Positions 47,601 through 59,709 of a DNA stretch of 64,000 nucleotides are shown in pieces. Position 1 is the first letter of the stretch; each line of letters starts with the position of its first letter. Source of the DNA: Apteryx mantelli. Taxonomy: Eukaryota > Chordata > Aves > Apterygiformes > Apterygidae. Below the pieces are notes generated by a model. The model made no database searches. It had not been told where the DNA came from and saw only the letters and a program-made list of their open reading frames with translations. Both the position numbers and the translations under genes were made by a program. The stretch covers positions 87,104,007-87,168,006 of the forward strand of contig NC_089978.1 in the NCBI RefSeq assembly GCF_036417845.1, written 5' to 3'.

Positions 47601-49271
47601 ATGGAGGAGCTGTACAAGGACACCCAAAACCTGCCCATGGACGTTACCAGTTCGCCTTCGACGATTGCCAACAACAAACTCGAAAACGGGGTTGCGCAGC
47701 TGATAACGGCAGAGGCCTGGAACATCAACTCGACGGACCTGATGAAGAAGGCGCTTTCTCCGCTGGTGACGGTGCCTGCTCCCTCCATCCTCACGCCGCC
47801 AGCCGAGTCACAGAGTGGGGTGGCGCTCAAGGTGGCTGCCACCGTGCTGCAGCCCATCTGCCTGGGGGACAGCCCCGTGGTGCTGCCCATTCACCTGCAG
47901 GTCGCTGGCAGCGCCACGCCGCAGCTGGCGGCCAACGGCAGCACGCCCTACGTCATGACCACCCAAGGCCCCGTCCCGCTGCCTGTCCTCCTGGAGCAGC
48001 ACGTCTTTCAGCATTTGAATTCGCCCCTGGTGCTTCCCCCGGGCGCTCCCTGTGCCACCAACCCTCTCCATGGCAATCTCTTCCAGGGTTCCTCCGCCCC
48101 CGTTGGGCAGCCCCAGCTCCTGGATCCGAAGCCTTCCAGCCAAGCCCCAGAGCCTGTCCTGCCACCAGTGTTTCAGACACCTGGCTTCGCTGCCGTCCTG
48201 CAGGATCTGTTTCCATCGCAGGGCACCCTGGGCTCTGCCCCCTGCCAGCCACCCCCCGACTATGCGTCCCTCCCACCCCAGGCCTTCAGCTCACCGCTGT
48301 CACCACTGGTCCCGCCGGCCACTCTGCTGGTCCCGTACCCCGTGATCGTGCCCCTGCCTGTCCCAGTGCCCATCCCCATCCCCATCCCCATCCCCGTGCC
48401 TCACAGCACCGAAGCCAAGGTGGCCCCGGACTACCCTAAACCGCCGCTGTTCACCCTGCATTCCTGCAAGGGCACCCAGACGCCCCTGGAGAAAGAGGAA
48501 TCAAAGCCCTTCGACTTCATCCACCAGCGGGAGTTTTCCCAGCTCAATCGCCACACAGTCATCAAGATGAGCAACGAGAACGAGGCCCTGGACCTCTCCA
48601 TGAAAACGGCACCCCTGCTCAAGGCCAGCGAGGCCAGTTTGCAGGTACCACCAGAAGACGGGGCGCTGGACCTGTCGCTGGCGTCGTGCCGCAAGACGGG
48701 CGGTAGTGGGGGCCACGCTGACGCAGCTGGTACCATCTGCTCTGGCTCCATGCTGGACAATGCCGCACACGCCGTGCTGGACAAGTTCTCCAGCGCAACA
48801 ACCCCCTTCACCTCTTCCAAACCACACGAAACCTCAGCCAAGGTCGACGGCAGGATCATGGGTAACAACTCGGCCGAGCTCCTGCGACAGCAGCAGAAGT
48901 GGCTGGTGGACCAGGCGGGCAGAACAGCCTGCGAGCCAAAGGCCGGCAATAATATTGAGATAGTAAGCACGTCACAGACAGCCAAAGTGATAGTGTCCGT
49001 CAAAGATGCTGTGCCCACTATTTTCTGTGGCAAGATCAAAGGCCTCTCGGGAGTATCCACTAAAAACTTTTCCTTCAAAAGGGACATGCCCCAGGACTCT
49101 GTGCTGCAGTGTTACGACGTGAAGAACCAGCCGGAGCCTAGGGATAACGCAGAAGCTCTTAGGAAACCCGTAAAAAACAGGAGTGTAAAGTTAAAGAAAA
49201 TGAACTCACCAGAAATACATATTCTTCCAATCAAAAAGCAACGGCTTGCTGCCTTTTTTCCAAGAAAGTAA
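47601..49271 (+). CDS. RAI2: Retinoic acid-induced protein 2, CtBP-binding co-regulator
   Basis: A complete 556-codon frame in one exon, about 26 residues longer than the roughly 530-residue human protein. RAI2 is a nuclear, vertebrate-specific co-regulator induced by retinoic acid; it binds the co-repressors CtBP1/CtBP2 and is known to polymerise CtBP. Sequence support: the N-terminal MEELYKDTQNLPMDV resembles the mammalian start. The conserved core has AQLITAEAWNINSTDL (about residues 33-48) and a TTQGPV...LEQHVFQHLNSPLVLP block. A valine/isoleucine-proline repeat spans 244-267. Tandem CtBP-binding ALDLS motifs are at 329-333 and 355-359. The conserved VIVSV...FSFKR block spans 463-494. A basic tail with KNRSVKLKK (525-533) and IKKQRLAAFFPRK (544-556) is a likely nuclear localisation signal. 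The start at 47601 has a strong context (A at -3, G at +4) and matches the mammalian N-terminus. It is the only gene in the window identified with certainty; no frameshift is seen. Confidence 0.97.
   Translation: MEELYKDTQNLPMDVTSSPSTIANNKLENGVAQLITAEAWNINSTDLMKKALSPLVTVPAPSILTPPAESQSGVALKVAATVLQPICLGDSPVVLPIHLQVAGSATPQLAANGSTPYVMTTQGPVPLPVLLEQHVFQHLNSPLVLPPGAPCATNPLHGNLFQGSSAPVGQPQLLDPKPSSQAPEPVLPPVFQTPGFAAVLQDLFPSQGTLGSAPCQPPPDYASLPPQAFSSPLSPLVPPATLLVPYPVIVPLPVPVPIPIPIPIPVPHSTEAKVAPDYPKPPLFTLHSCKGTQTPLEKEESKPFDFIHQREFSQLNRHTVIKMSNENEALDLSMKTAPLLKASEASLQVPPEDGALDLSLASCRKTGGSGGHADAAGTICSGSMLDNAAHAVLDKFSSATTPFTSSKPHETSAKVDGRIMGNNSAELLRQQQKWLVDQAGRTACEPKAGNNIEIVSTSQTAKVIVSVKDAVPTIFCGKIKGLSGVSTKNFSFKRDMPQDSVLQCYDVKNQPEPRDNAEALRKPVKNRSVKLKKMNSPEIHILPIKKQRLAAFFPRK
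48369..48395 (+). repeat. RAI2: In-frame (CCCATC)4 repeat encoding Pro-Ile units
   Basis: Four perfect CCCATC hexamers plus one CCC encode residues 257-265 of RAI2. All units use the same two codons, which suggests expansion by replication slippage. As I recall, the mammalian protein has a similar VP/IP run with fewer IP units. Confidence 0.9.
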
Positions 49272-49474
49272 ATTATGGGTTTTTAGAATTTTAAGATTAT
49301 TATAAAAAAATAATAAAAAGGATGCACTTGGTTTTAAACTCATTTAAAACTTTAAACTATCTTTGTAAGTTATTTTTGGGGGAAGGGGGAGAGGATCAGA
49401 TGTAGATTCCCTATAAGCTGGGCTTTTTTCTTTTGTTTTTTTGTTATCGAATTTTGACTTTTCATGAAAAACTG

Positions 49475-49480
49475 AATAAA
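49475..49480 (+). terminator. RAI2: Poly(A) signal AATAAA, candidate 1
   Basis: Canonical hexamer about 205 bases after the RAI2 stop codon. Downstream sequence is T-rich. An even closer AATAAA at 49312-49317 lies in an A-rich run and is less convincing. Confidence 0.5.
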
Positions 49481-49622
49481 AAGCAACCTATTTTTCAAGC
49501 AGATTGCACATTTTGCAGCTTTAATGGAATAATAGATGAGTCAGAGGGGTAAGAGCTATTTTCACTGCCATAAAGTGCTTTGATGATGTAATTCTTCATA
49601 ATGGTTAGAATGGAAATTTCAA

Positions 49623-49628
49623 AATAAA
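49623..49628 (+). terminator. RAI2: Poly(A) signal AATAAA, candidate 2
   Basis: Canonical hexamer followed directly by GT-rich TGTTTGTATGTG and, after about 20 bases, a T-rich element, which is a good downstream-element arrangement. It is the preferred end of the RAI2 transcript. Another hexamer at 50196-50201 could define a longer form. Confidence 0.55.
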
Positions 49629-52392
49629 TGTTTGTATGTGCTAATTGGTTGCAGCATTTTTGTCATTTCTGAATTGTTTTCATTATATGGAAAAGGATTG
49701 GCAAAAGTCTGTAAACTGTAAAGCGCTACAATTGATTTGTGATGATCCTAAAATGTTAAGATCACCAGGCTAAGAAAAATTATATTGTCCAATAGCACTA
49801 TCGGAGAGCACTGCTGAACAGCCAGTAACGATGTGCCTAAACCAGCTTCTGTAAAAGTGAGAGTAAGTGAGCAGTACAGCTCAGGGCACAGCTAATGCCA
49901 GTTTCGTTACTAGAGACACATATGAAACAGTTTAAAAATATTAAGTAATATTAGCAACTGTTTCAAAAAGAAAACCCTAAAAGTCGGGGGAATTTGGTGG
50001 CCGGGGGGTGAGGAAAAGTCGCATAATTTTTCCCAGCCTGACTATAGATATATGGAAAAGTTGTTTCATTGTTAGTTTTATAATTTTCTTTGATGGCTGA
50101 AATCAATGCACATAAAAGAGTAGAACTATGTAACTTTATTATTTGACAGTGTACAAGCCACCCACATAAATGGAGAAATGTGAATGTATAATTAAAATAA
50201 AAGTTCTGGTAGGTTACAGTTTTGCACTTGTGTATGAAAATGAGCTGGAGATGCATTATTGTATGTCTGCTTTTAAATTCACATGCCTCGCTTGTAAAAA
50301 CGCATCCCTCGGAAGAACGAACATGAGAGCAAGGGAACGGTTTTTGATGGACGCTCCCTTTTTGTGGTTAGACCTGTGAACTTGGGAAAACTCTCCTTTA
50401 TTATTTCATATGACACGTTGCCAGAGCAGCACCACTATTGTCTAAAGAAAAAAAAAAAAGAAAAAAAAGCCAATTTTAAAACACCTCAGCTGGATCACCT
50501 TTACCTATTTGCAGTCAAACTACTTCCACGCTGCCTCTTGGACAGTTTTGGGAAGGGTTTTGCAGTAGTTCTTGCAATGAGAAGTTGTCCAAACAAGCAG
50601 CTTCCAGTTAGAAATCTAACCTCAGCTTCAGGCATAGGTCTAATTCTGAAATCTGCTGAAACGCTTGATGCAAACATAAATATAAATTCACTATTCAGAA
50701 AATGCATCCTCATCAGGAAGTTAGGAAAGGCATTCTGCTTTTTCTGGGCTAAAGTATTGCTGCCATCTTGCTTAATAGGAAAAGCAGGGACTTCCACATA
50801 ACTGTAGTATCATATTCTATCAAGTCCCCACTTTTAACAAGCATTTTTTAAAGCCTGTTATTTTTCCCAAAGCTGGTAAAACAGAGAGTGTTCAGAATAG
50901 CTTAAAGCACTGTTAGATTCATTAATGTTTAGTTGTCTGACTGTATTTTTAAAAATGATTTTTATTAATTGAAAATACTCTGCTGTTTTGTTTTGTTTTT
51001 TTTCCTAGAAGCAATGCTGATGAAATGCATCATCTTCTGGTTAGTGCAGCGCAGAGGTTGAGGCTTTCAAAATTGCTTGGGCTGGCCATCCCACTTGTCA
51101 CGACCTGGCCCTTTTTGAGGCAGGCCACTGTCAAGATCTTCTGAAAAGGTGGTTTTTCCAGGGCTATCAGATTATTTTAAAAGGAGGAAGTCACAGAATC
51201 AGCTGCTGCCCTTTTTTTATTTCTCAATTAAGGCAAGCAAGTTTGAGGAAAGTGTTATGGATCAGGTTAGTGAGTTCTGTTTTTATTTTATTTTTTAAAG
51301 TACAGGCTGCTCACACTGGTGTCATGCTGGCATTGACCATCCCCTGTCCCCAGTCCTCCCTGCATGGCATCACCCACAGCACCCTCAGCAGGTGAGGGGC
51401 CTGCAGCTGACCCATGCACCTCCCACCATCCCCCGGTACTTTCGTCAGTGCCAAACCTGGCAGCAGCTGATGAGGTTTCATATCCGTTAGCCTCCCTCCT
51501 TTCCACTGCAGGCTTCACTGGGAGCTGTTAGTGCTCCTGGGTTAGCTGTAATTCCCAAACTACCTCCTGGCCTGGTCTCTGCACACAGTGGTCTGGTTTA
51601 ACTGAATTTAGACCACAAACCCCAGCAACCCTGACAACAAATTAGGCTAAATCAGCTTTACACCATTATAAACCCATATAAGCACTGTCTAAACACACTA
51701 TGCCTATGTATAACTAATTCAGTTTAAAACCAACTGGTGCCAATCATAAAGGCAGCCAACCTGAGCAACCATTTCGGTTGCATCTTCCCCCAGAACATTA
51801 CAAGGGAAGCAAGTGAACTGCAACCTCCCCCCTCCAAAACAGAGCTAAGGAAAAACAAGAGGCTCCACATGTCCCAGTGTCCCCCTCTCCCCACCTGAGA
51901 AACAGTCCACCTAAATGCACATGGTTGTTTTCAGAACGGCCAAGCTCTCCAGCACTGTTGGTCACCGCTGACTTTCCCACTGTTACAAGGCCAGTACGCT
52001 GGCTGCAGACACCTCACTATAAATATATCAACCGAATGGACTTCCTTTGCTCGTTCTCCCTATTGCAATTTTAGCAATCCAGAAAAACAGGCAATGGTAG
52101 GAGGGATATTTTGAGCAGCTGCTTTCCTGCCAGGAAGGCGTAGGACAGCTCATGCTGCCATGCTACCATTTCACGTGATTCTGGTTGTAAAGGCTACGCT
52201 GTGACAGCAGAAACAGCCATGCAACAGCGCCTTTCGGTATGCTTACTCTGTCGGGTAAACTATACTAACTAGCTACCATTTGCCTCCCACCACCACTCAT
52301 GTGTTTAAAGCGCAAGTCCTACATCCTGTCAGCATGGGGGAGAGGTAGCCACAGTACAAGGTACTTAATTACACCAAGACTGAGCACTTCCA

Positions 52393-52411
52393 CCTCCTCC
52401 TCCTCCTCCTC
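52393..52411. repeat. (CCT)n trinucleotide repeat
   Basis: Six consecutive CCT units, pyrimidine-only on the plus strand. Confidence 0.9.
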
Positions 52412-55400
52412 ATTGCTAGCAGCAATTACAGATTTTGTATATTGGGCCATTAATTTTCTACACAGCTACCTTTTAACTGCTTCTGAAACTTCTGTAGAGG
52501 GAGAAGGATTCAGAACTGCACTAGTGATATATGGAGCTTCCATTTCTGGTGGCTGCTAATGGAGACATTAATACCTCTTGTGAAGCTGAAGGGAAAGTCA
52601 TTAAGCCATAATGGTAGGAGGAGGATGTTTTACAGTGGTGAGATGCACAAGAGAAAAGAGCCATACAGACCCTGAAGGGCAACCCCTGTTGGCTCCGAGC
52701 TTTGACTTGGACTTTGGGTGTGGGTTTTTATTAGGGGGTGAGTGGGGGAAGTGAGGGGTTACCTTCCCATCTGTTTACTTTTTCCATCATCAAGTAGTAG
52801 GCTTTGCAAGAAGCCACAGACACTTGATTCATGCAGAGCAGCAGGGCTGTGGATCTCAAGTGAAGGCCACTATAAGTGGTAGCCTCAGGGACAGGAGAGC
52901 TCAAAGACACGTCTGCTAAGAGCTTTTCTCGGCAGGCAGTTCAGCTACCATGCTCAGCACCCATGTGTAGCATGTCCCCTTCCCCAATGCATTGCACAAG
53001 GCACAGCCTGTGACAGAGAGTGCACATCTAAGATTCCTGCACACAGAATTAGCTGTTCACAGCAGAAATGAGTCCAAAGGAAAAAGGAACAGTTTCTCAG
53101 TCAGAAAACTTATTTGGACCAGACTATTTTTTGGCTGAGAGAACAGACAGGCCATCAGGTAAGAAGACTACAATTACGAGTGCAAGAAAAGGGTGGAGAA
53201 AGGGGAGATGAAAGCAGACAGTTGAAGCCAAGATAAAAGCTACCTCTAGGTCTGTTAATATCACGCCTTTATTAAAAGTTAGCAAGAATCCAGCCAGAGA
53301 ATGAAGGGAAGAAACAAAGCTGCAGCCCTTGGCCATGAAAAGGTGACAAACAGAGAAAAAGAAGTTGGCAACTTCAAAGAATTTGCTCCAGGGAAACTTG
53401 GCTTAGCAAGAGTGGGAAGAAAGATGAGCGCAGAGAGACGGGAGTGTAATGCTTCCTTGGGCTGAAGGGAACTGAGCAGTGAAAGCAGGGGGAGACTGTG
53501 TATCAAATCTTACACACACAGACTATAACATGTGAGAGAATATGTCCTTCTTGCCCCTTGCACACTGTAGTAAACTTGCCCTGGATGTGGTAGGTCATGA
53601 GGAAGAGTAGAAGACAGCAGCAGAGCAAGACTAGAAAGGAAGGAGAACAGCAAAGGCATCAGTTTCTGCAGATCATAGATGTGAAGTTATGTGTGTGATA
53701 GCAGCGTAGTTTCCAGCTCACCCAAGAAAGGTGAGGGCCCTAGGCCTCCTACCACACCCATTCCTATCAACTACAGATTTGATAGGCCAATACACCTCCT
53801 GGTCAGCGTGAACTTTTCTTTTTTAACCACTTCTACCCATCTGCTCATCTTCCAGAGCACTGAGATACATTACACCACCCTTCACATTCCTGCAGAGTTT
53901 TGATCCACAGGGGTTCACAAAACTGCTTCACAAAAAGTCTCTTGCACATTAAAGGCTTAAACAGGAAACTGACTGGCACAAAAATGGCCCTTGAGCACAG
54001 AGGGAAACATTTCAGAGAAGTCTGGGCTCCTTCCCGTGCATGGAGGCACCTCAGGACAGTGATCTGACAACAATAAGCGACTTGCTCACAGTCCTCTTGA
54101 AGAATCTTAGACAATGAAAATAGCATAAAACAACATTACATAATATCCTGGTGCCAGGTGTTTTAGTTTCTTTTTGTGCTCAAGTTTATAAAAACATGCT
54201 GAAGTGCTCAAAGACCTTGTTTTCATCTGGCTGGGATCAGTTCCTGCCTTCCTGAACGCAGCCAGCCTGCCACTGCTACATTAATAATGTGAACTTGTGC
54301 AATTTGGTATTTATACTCACCTTTCACTTTTTCAATGCTTCCCGCTCCCTCCTCCCCTTATTTAGGGTTTCATTTCTCTCAGAATATAGCCAGTTGTTAC
54401 AGTTAAAGTTTGCAATTCAGAATAGTCTGGGACTGTCCTAGACACACAGGTAAATCCCCTCGTTTTAGTGCGGATAACATATTTTCCACAGTTGTTAAAA
54501 TCCTGATAGCACACTCCTGCTAGGAAAATCAATTCTGTTGTTGAACCATCTGAAACATTTCTACATGTTTGGAGAGAAAAATTACTAATCACTAAAATAT
54601 TCAGCATTACTTTGTGACCATATACCCCAAGTTCTCCTATAATAATAGTATAATATCCTGGTATTGAAATTATTAGGATACTTTCAAGCTAAGTGGAGAA
54701 AATTGAAGGAGCAAATGGCAGGATACAGTCTAATAAAGTATCTGAAGTGAGCATTATTTCCCATGCAAAGGGAAGTTATTTATGCCCAAGCCACATTAAT
54801 TTTCACTCTTAAGAAATGCAGCATCTTTCACATCCAAGTCTCCAGTGAAGTCTGGGTAACTGATAAATTGTGCTGCCTTGTCAGCCTTGTGCCCAGCCCC
54901 CCCTTTGCTCTTGGGATTACTATGTTCCTTAGCTCACAGCTGTCTCAAAACTGTTACATTTTCTGCATTGTTTTAATAGCATCCTTCCCACCACGTCCTC
55001 GTCAATGGAATTCCCATCTTTATTTGCTTAACAACTGAAGATATGCAACATTTTTGTTGTAGTCTGGCATCTCACAGACCAAAGCTTTAAAAAAAAAAAA
55101 AAAAGTGTGTCACTGTGACACAAAATAACCTTCTTTCTGCTTCTCATATACTGCAAGAAAACCCCTAAAATCTCATCAGAAGGCATGGGAAAACTACTAA
55201 GCTATTTTTTGAGGTTTCTGACATCCAAGTTACTTCCTGTGAGACCACATCCAAGGAGAAAGAAAAAGACTGACCTGCATTCACACCTATAAAGGTACCA
55301 AATGGATTCTTTTTATTTTAAATAATTATTTCAAAATAAATACCTTGAAAATTTGATCCATAGAGAATGGGAGCACTGGGGACAGTACAGCATAACAGAT

Positions 55401-55517
55401 TGCATGCCTGCCCTTTGGAGACCCTGTATCACTCAACCATGATGGAACAAAGCTCATCTTGAAGCCTGATGGTCCCGATGCCTCGTTCACTCAGTACCTT
55501 CTCAGTACTTGTTTAAA

Positions 55518-55529
55518 GGGGGGGGGGGG
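55518..55529. repeat. G12 homopolymer
   Basis: Twelve consecutive G in AT-rich DNA. Confidence 0.95.
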
Positions 55530-58500
55530 CAGAGTGATTAAAAAAACCCCCTACAGACTATTTAAATGCAGTAAATATTGGTGTCCACCTTTTGCCACTT
55601 TAAACAAGAGATGTGCTACAGTGCTCTAAATGAGCAACAAAGAGAATCTAAGAGCAGACTGAGCCTCACAGGAATATTCTCAGATGACAGACTTTTAGGG
55701 CTAGAAATCCTGGACAACCGGAGTTTTGAGTAAGACACCCTGTGCAGTAGACCACGGGATTTTGCCAGTACTTCTCATAATAAAGTAACTTCTTGTTAAC
55801 AAAATATGCACCTGAGCATTTCCTTCTGCATGCCACCAAGGCCTTTCGTGCAGGATTCAAAGTGGACTGTTCCATCTTACCTGCAATAAAAAGCACTTTA
55901 GGTAGGAGAATGAGCTAAAGTTAAGCAAGATGGATATTGAGGCTCCCATTAGAGATAATGAGGATCTATCATTAAAACCAATAGAGTCAAGAGAGCTATA
56001 TCTCTCTTCGTAAAGTAGATGCTTGTATCTGGTCAGATCACTCATACCCTGAACTCTGACAAAGAGACCTCCAGGGACTACAGTGAGAGCCTAGACAACT
56101 CCAATTTAAAGACTGGCAGTTAAACGAAATTAAACCTAACCCCTATTCCTAGGTTTTGGCTCCTAGACTGGTCTGACTTTGAAAGAGATCACATCAATAA
56201 AGAGTTAGTAGCAGTAGTTCTTCTTTCATAAAATAGGAGGAAATAAAGGACAGAGAGAAGATACCCCAAGATTCAGGTAGGGAATGATAAGGACTCAGCC
56301 TATGTTTTCAGATAAAATCATGTCAAGAGGTCTTTAGCATTAGAAATTATTGACCTCAGAGGGACAGGCCCAGGAGTCTTGCTTTAACCAAAACCACTGG
56401 TGCCCATGCTAAAAAGTCACATTATGAATTTTTGCAACCTGTGGGCAGCAAAATGGACAGAAAATGTCCATTTCGACACAAGACAGAACACTTCACACTA
56501 CTGATACGCTTAAAATGTTAATCTCTAATTTTCTTCTTTAAAATCACAGTTCAACACAAATGCCCAAAGACATTGATTATGGTTCGGCAGTCAATGCATC
56601 CAAATCTGAAACAGTTTAAGTTAGTATCTCCATCTGGTTTCTGATTTTCCATTACTTCATACATTTTCTTTCCCATGTTTATTGCATGCAAACCATATCA
56701 CTCATCTCAGTCTTCCATTTCTGTTTTCTTTGAAAACATTTAAACTTTCCCCAACCTGTTCATTTCCTGTAGCCAAACACTACCCAGGCAAAGACAGTTT
56801 GCAATTAATACAGTACGATGAATGCAAAGATGTATGAAAGTAATATGCTCCCTTTGGTTGAGCCAAAAACACACTGTGTTGGTCCACTGAAAGCAAATAA
56901 ATAGCTGGCAACATGCTTTCAGATAGGAGGAAAAAAATCCCCCAAAACAACACACATTACCGACAGAGGCTGATAAGCATGGAAAAAGAACTGGTTGTCT
57001 CAGGCACAGTACCAGTAATACCTTGGTGCATTGCTTAAATGGGCCAAATGCATCTCTAGGCTTGCAGTGGTAAAATGCAGAAGGAAAACAGATTTCATAT
57101 GCAGAAGGTGAAATAACTGTGTGCAGGGCAAGCTAAGAGTGCAGGGACAAAGTGCCTCCTTCCTGTAAATAACAGCCTATGAAAGGCACACAGCTGGCAG
57201 CAAGCGAGACTGAAGTTCCTTCCTAACCTGCAGTGTGAAAGCTGGAACAAGAGAAGAGTTGATCGACTCTCCCAATTCAGCTAATTGCTGTGGCACGATG
57301 AATCCCTGGGCCTTTTGCTTAAGAGACGATTTAGCTCTAAAGCTCCCCTTTCCCAGTTTCACATGAATCACCTTCCAACCAGGCCTCCAGGTTCTTTCTA
57401 GGCCTTAGAGAGCTTCCTGGTAGGTCAGATCCTTTCTGAGCTTTGTTGGTGGTACTTGCCCCAAGTATATTGTGATGATGTATGTAGATCTTCACCTCTA
57501 AAACCACAACATAAAACTCCAAGTATTTATTTATTTATTCTTCCTTCTGCCACTATTTTGCTCATCCAAGCACAGGGACAAAAACCAACCAACCAAAAAA
57601 AAAATGTACAGACAAACGTTTTGTAGACCACACTTTGAGTAACACTGCTCAAGGTGAGAGGCATCTGTTTAATAAGGGAGTACCACAAGCATTCCCAGAC
57701 AAGAAGAGAAATTAGTAGCAACAGCTAGTATGTGTCAGAGGTCAAGCAAGCAAGCTGCATAATCCTTTTCTTATTATTTTTCATCATATGCAGGAATAAA
57801 AAGTCCATGCAAGGATCCTGCCATCAGAATAGAGGGTGTCAAGTAAGAGAAAGTCCTGCCTGGCAGCACTGGTTTGGAGAGCTGGAAGTTGAGGGAAGGA
57901 GAGTTCAGTTACTTCCTAGACCTGTTTGAAAACTCCACTCTTAGACATCTGAATAGCATTAGCACAATTATTTGGGGGAACAGAGAACCTCCAGAACTCC
58001 TGAGAAAAACCTGAGAAAAGAAGAAATCTAGGGAAAATCTGGTCTTTTACATTCAAACATCCGGCCACCATTCAGCAAGACTTTCCCAGTGCCTTGCCAA
58101 TCTGCCTCAGCTTCCACCTGGGAGGTTAGATGAGTCTTTGTCTTTCCAGTTCTTGACCTCACACTGCTGAGACTGCCAACACAGGGTAATGGCAATTATC
58201 ATGGTGGTTTTGTGGTGTATTCACTTCCTTCCAGCTGTCATAACTAGAAAGGAATCATTGGCAGGAGCGTGTTTCTGCCAGCTTCAAGCTGTACATCTGT
58301 TCACATTTGTCTGTTCACACAACATGGGATGTGATCTCTCTTTCCTCTTGTGCTGGCATCTGCTTGCTCATACTATTTGTCCTGGAGGGGCTTTGATTTG
58401 GAAGGCTGAGAAATGAACCTCGATATCAGAAAATGTCTTCACGTGTTTTAAAAAGAAGTAGGTGAGAGCAGCCTTCACCATCAGTGCTGAACAGCTCCAC

Positions 58501-59262
58501 CGCAGATAACGAAACCTGAAATAAAGTTATCAGTGGTCCATGGAGTTACGAGCAGAAGCGGCTCACACAGGACTCCTTGCCTTACACAACAGGACTGGGA
58601 GATTCTGGAGCTAGTGGAAGCTAATTCTGATTCAGGTGGGACAAATTACAGCTAATCAAAATGATCTGCTAGGACAGGGATGGATGACTATGGTAAGTGA
58701 GGGATTTAAAGGACTATTGGATCAGTGTAATGGCATATCTGAAGTACATGTAGAAATCGCATCACTTACACAGCCACAGTAGTAAGAATTTAAGACAAGC
58801 CCTCAGAGGAGAAAGTTTTGAAGCATATCTATTTTGCAATTATTAAACAAGATCTCAGAGGTTCCCAGTGGAGGAAAAAATATATACATATATAAAATGT
58901 CTCATAGTTGCTGAGTTGAAATACAGTGAGTTTACAACTGTCTATTCAGGATTTTAAGAAGATGGTCCCAAAATGGCTCTGCATTATCTTTGAGGCAGGA
59001 GCACCGACAGTTGGGGAACAAGATCCCAGGATTATGGACTAGTTAGTAAGCTTTACAGAGCGAAAGATTATAATCAAGGCTTATGAAAGAAGCAGCAACC
59101 ATTTCACCACAGAAAGGGATGTGAAATCAGCTTCTGCCTCCCTGCATCACTATAGCTCTCGGGCAGTTCCAGATGTGCATTTTTTATTCACTCCAATAGT
59201 TTTATATGCAGTAAAAAAGAGAGGAGGAATATGTGACCTTCGAAATTGATCTCAAGGGGTCT

Positions 59263-59283
59263 AAAAAAAAAAAAAAAAAAAAA
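59263..59283. repeat. A21 homopolymer
   Basis: Twenty-one consecutive A. The preceding sequence is not recognised as a retrocopy of a known gene. Confidence 0.95.
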
Positions 59284-59675
59284 GTCCAAGTCTACATAGC
59301 TTTGACACTGCTGAAGAAGCAGCAGAAACATGAAGATGTCTGTAACTTTTGAAAGAGGCTCAACCATCTAATGTTGGAATTAAATACTCATTTTATTATG
59401 TAGCTAGCTAATCAACTGAGGAAAAAATACAGCTATCCACTTTTAAAAATGTGTTTAGCCACATGATACTGCATTACAGCAGTCTGCACTCCCCAACTCC
59501 TCCTTATAAACACTAAAGAGGCAAGACAAACCTAGAAACACAAACAGCTGCAGATACAAAGCCTGCTATACTTACTTTGAAAGCTCTCAGGTCTGTGCTG
59601 AGCAGTAATTTTGTTTTTCTCTGTACCATTACCCTCTATACAACTTTATATACAATTATTACTTTCAGTTACTAC

Positions 59676-59709
59676 TTTAAATCTATGGGAGATATCCCAT
59701 AGATTTAAA
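59676..59709. repeat. Perfect 15-bp inverted repeat, 4-base loop
   Basis: The left arm TTTAAATCTATGGGA (59676-59690), loop GATA (59691-59694) and right arm TCCCATAGATTTAAA (59695-59709) are exactly complementary. An A-run extends directly from the right arm to about 59720. No gene is known next to it. Confidence 0.95.

Larger units (their letters stand above)
49272..49650 (+). other. RAI2: RAI2 3' UTR
   Basis: AT-rich sequence after the TAA at 49269-49271. The end is placed shortly after the AATAAA at 49623, where GT-rich sequence follows; an earlier end near 49500 or a later one after 50201 is possible. It contains A/T-rich stretches including an ATTTA near 49341. Confidence 0.65.

Noticed and set aside
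48431-49087. A 218-codon minus-strand frame opposite RAI2
   Set aside because: A shadow of the GC-rich RAI2 coding sequence.
59263-59283. A21 as the tail of a processed pseudogene
   Set aside because: The upstream sequence is not recognisable as any mRNA, and no target-site duplication was seen.
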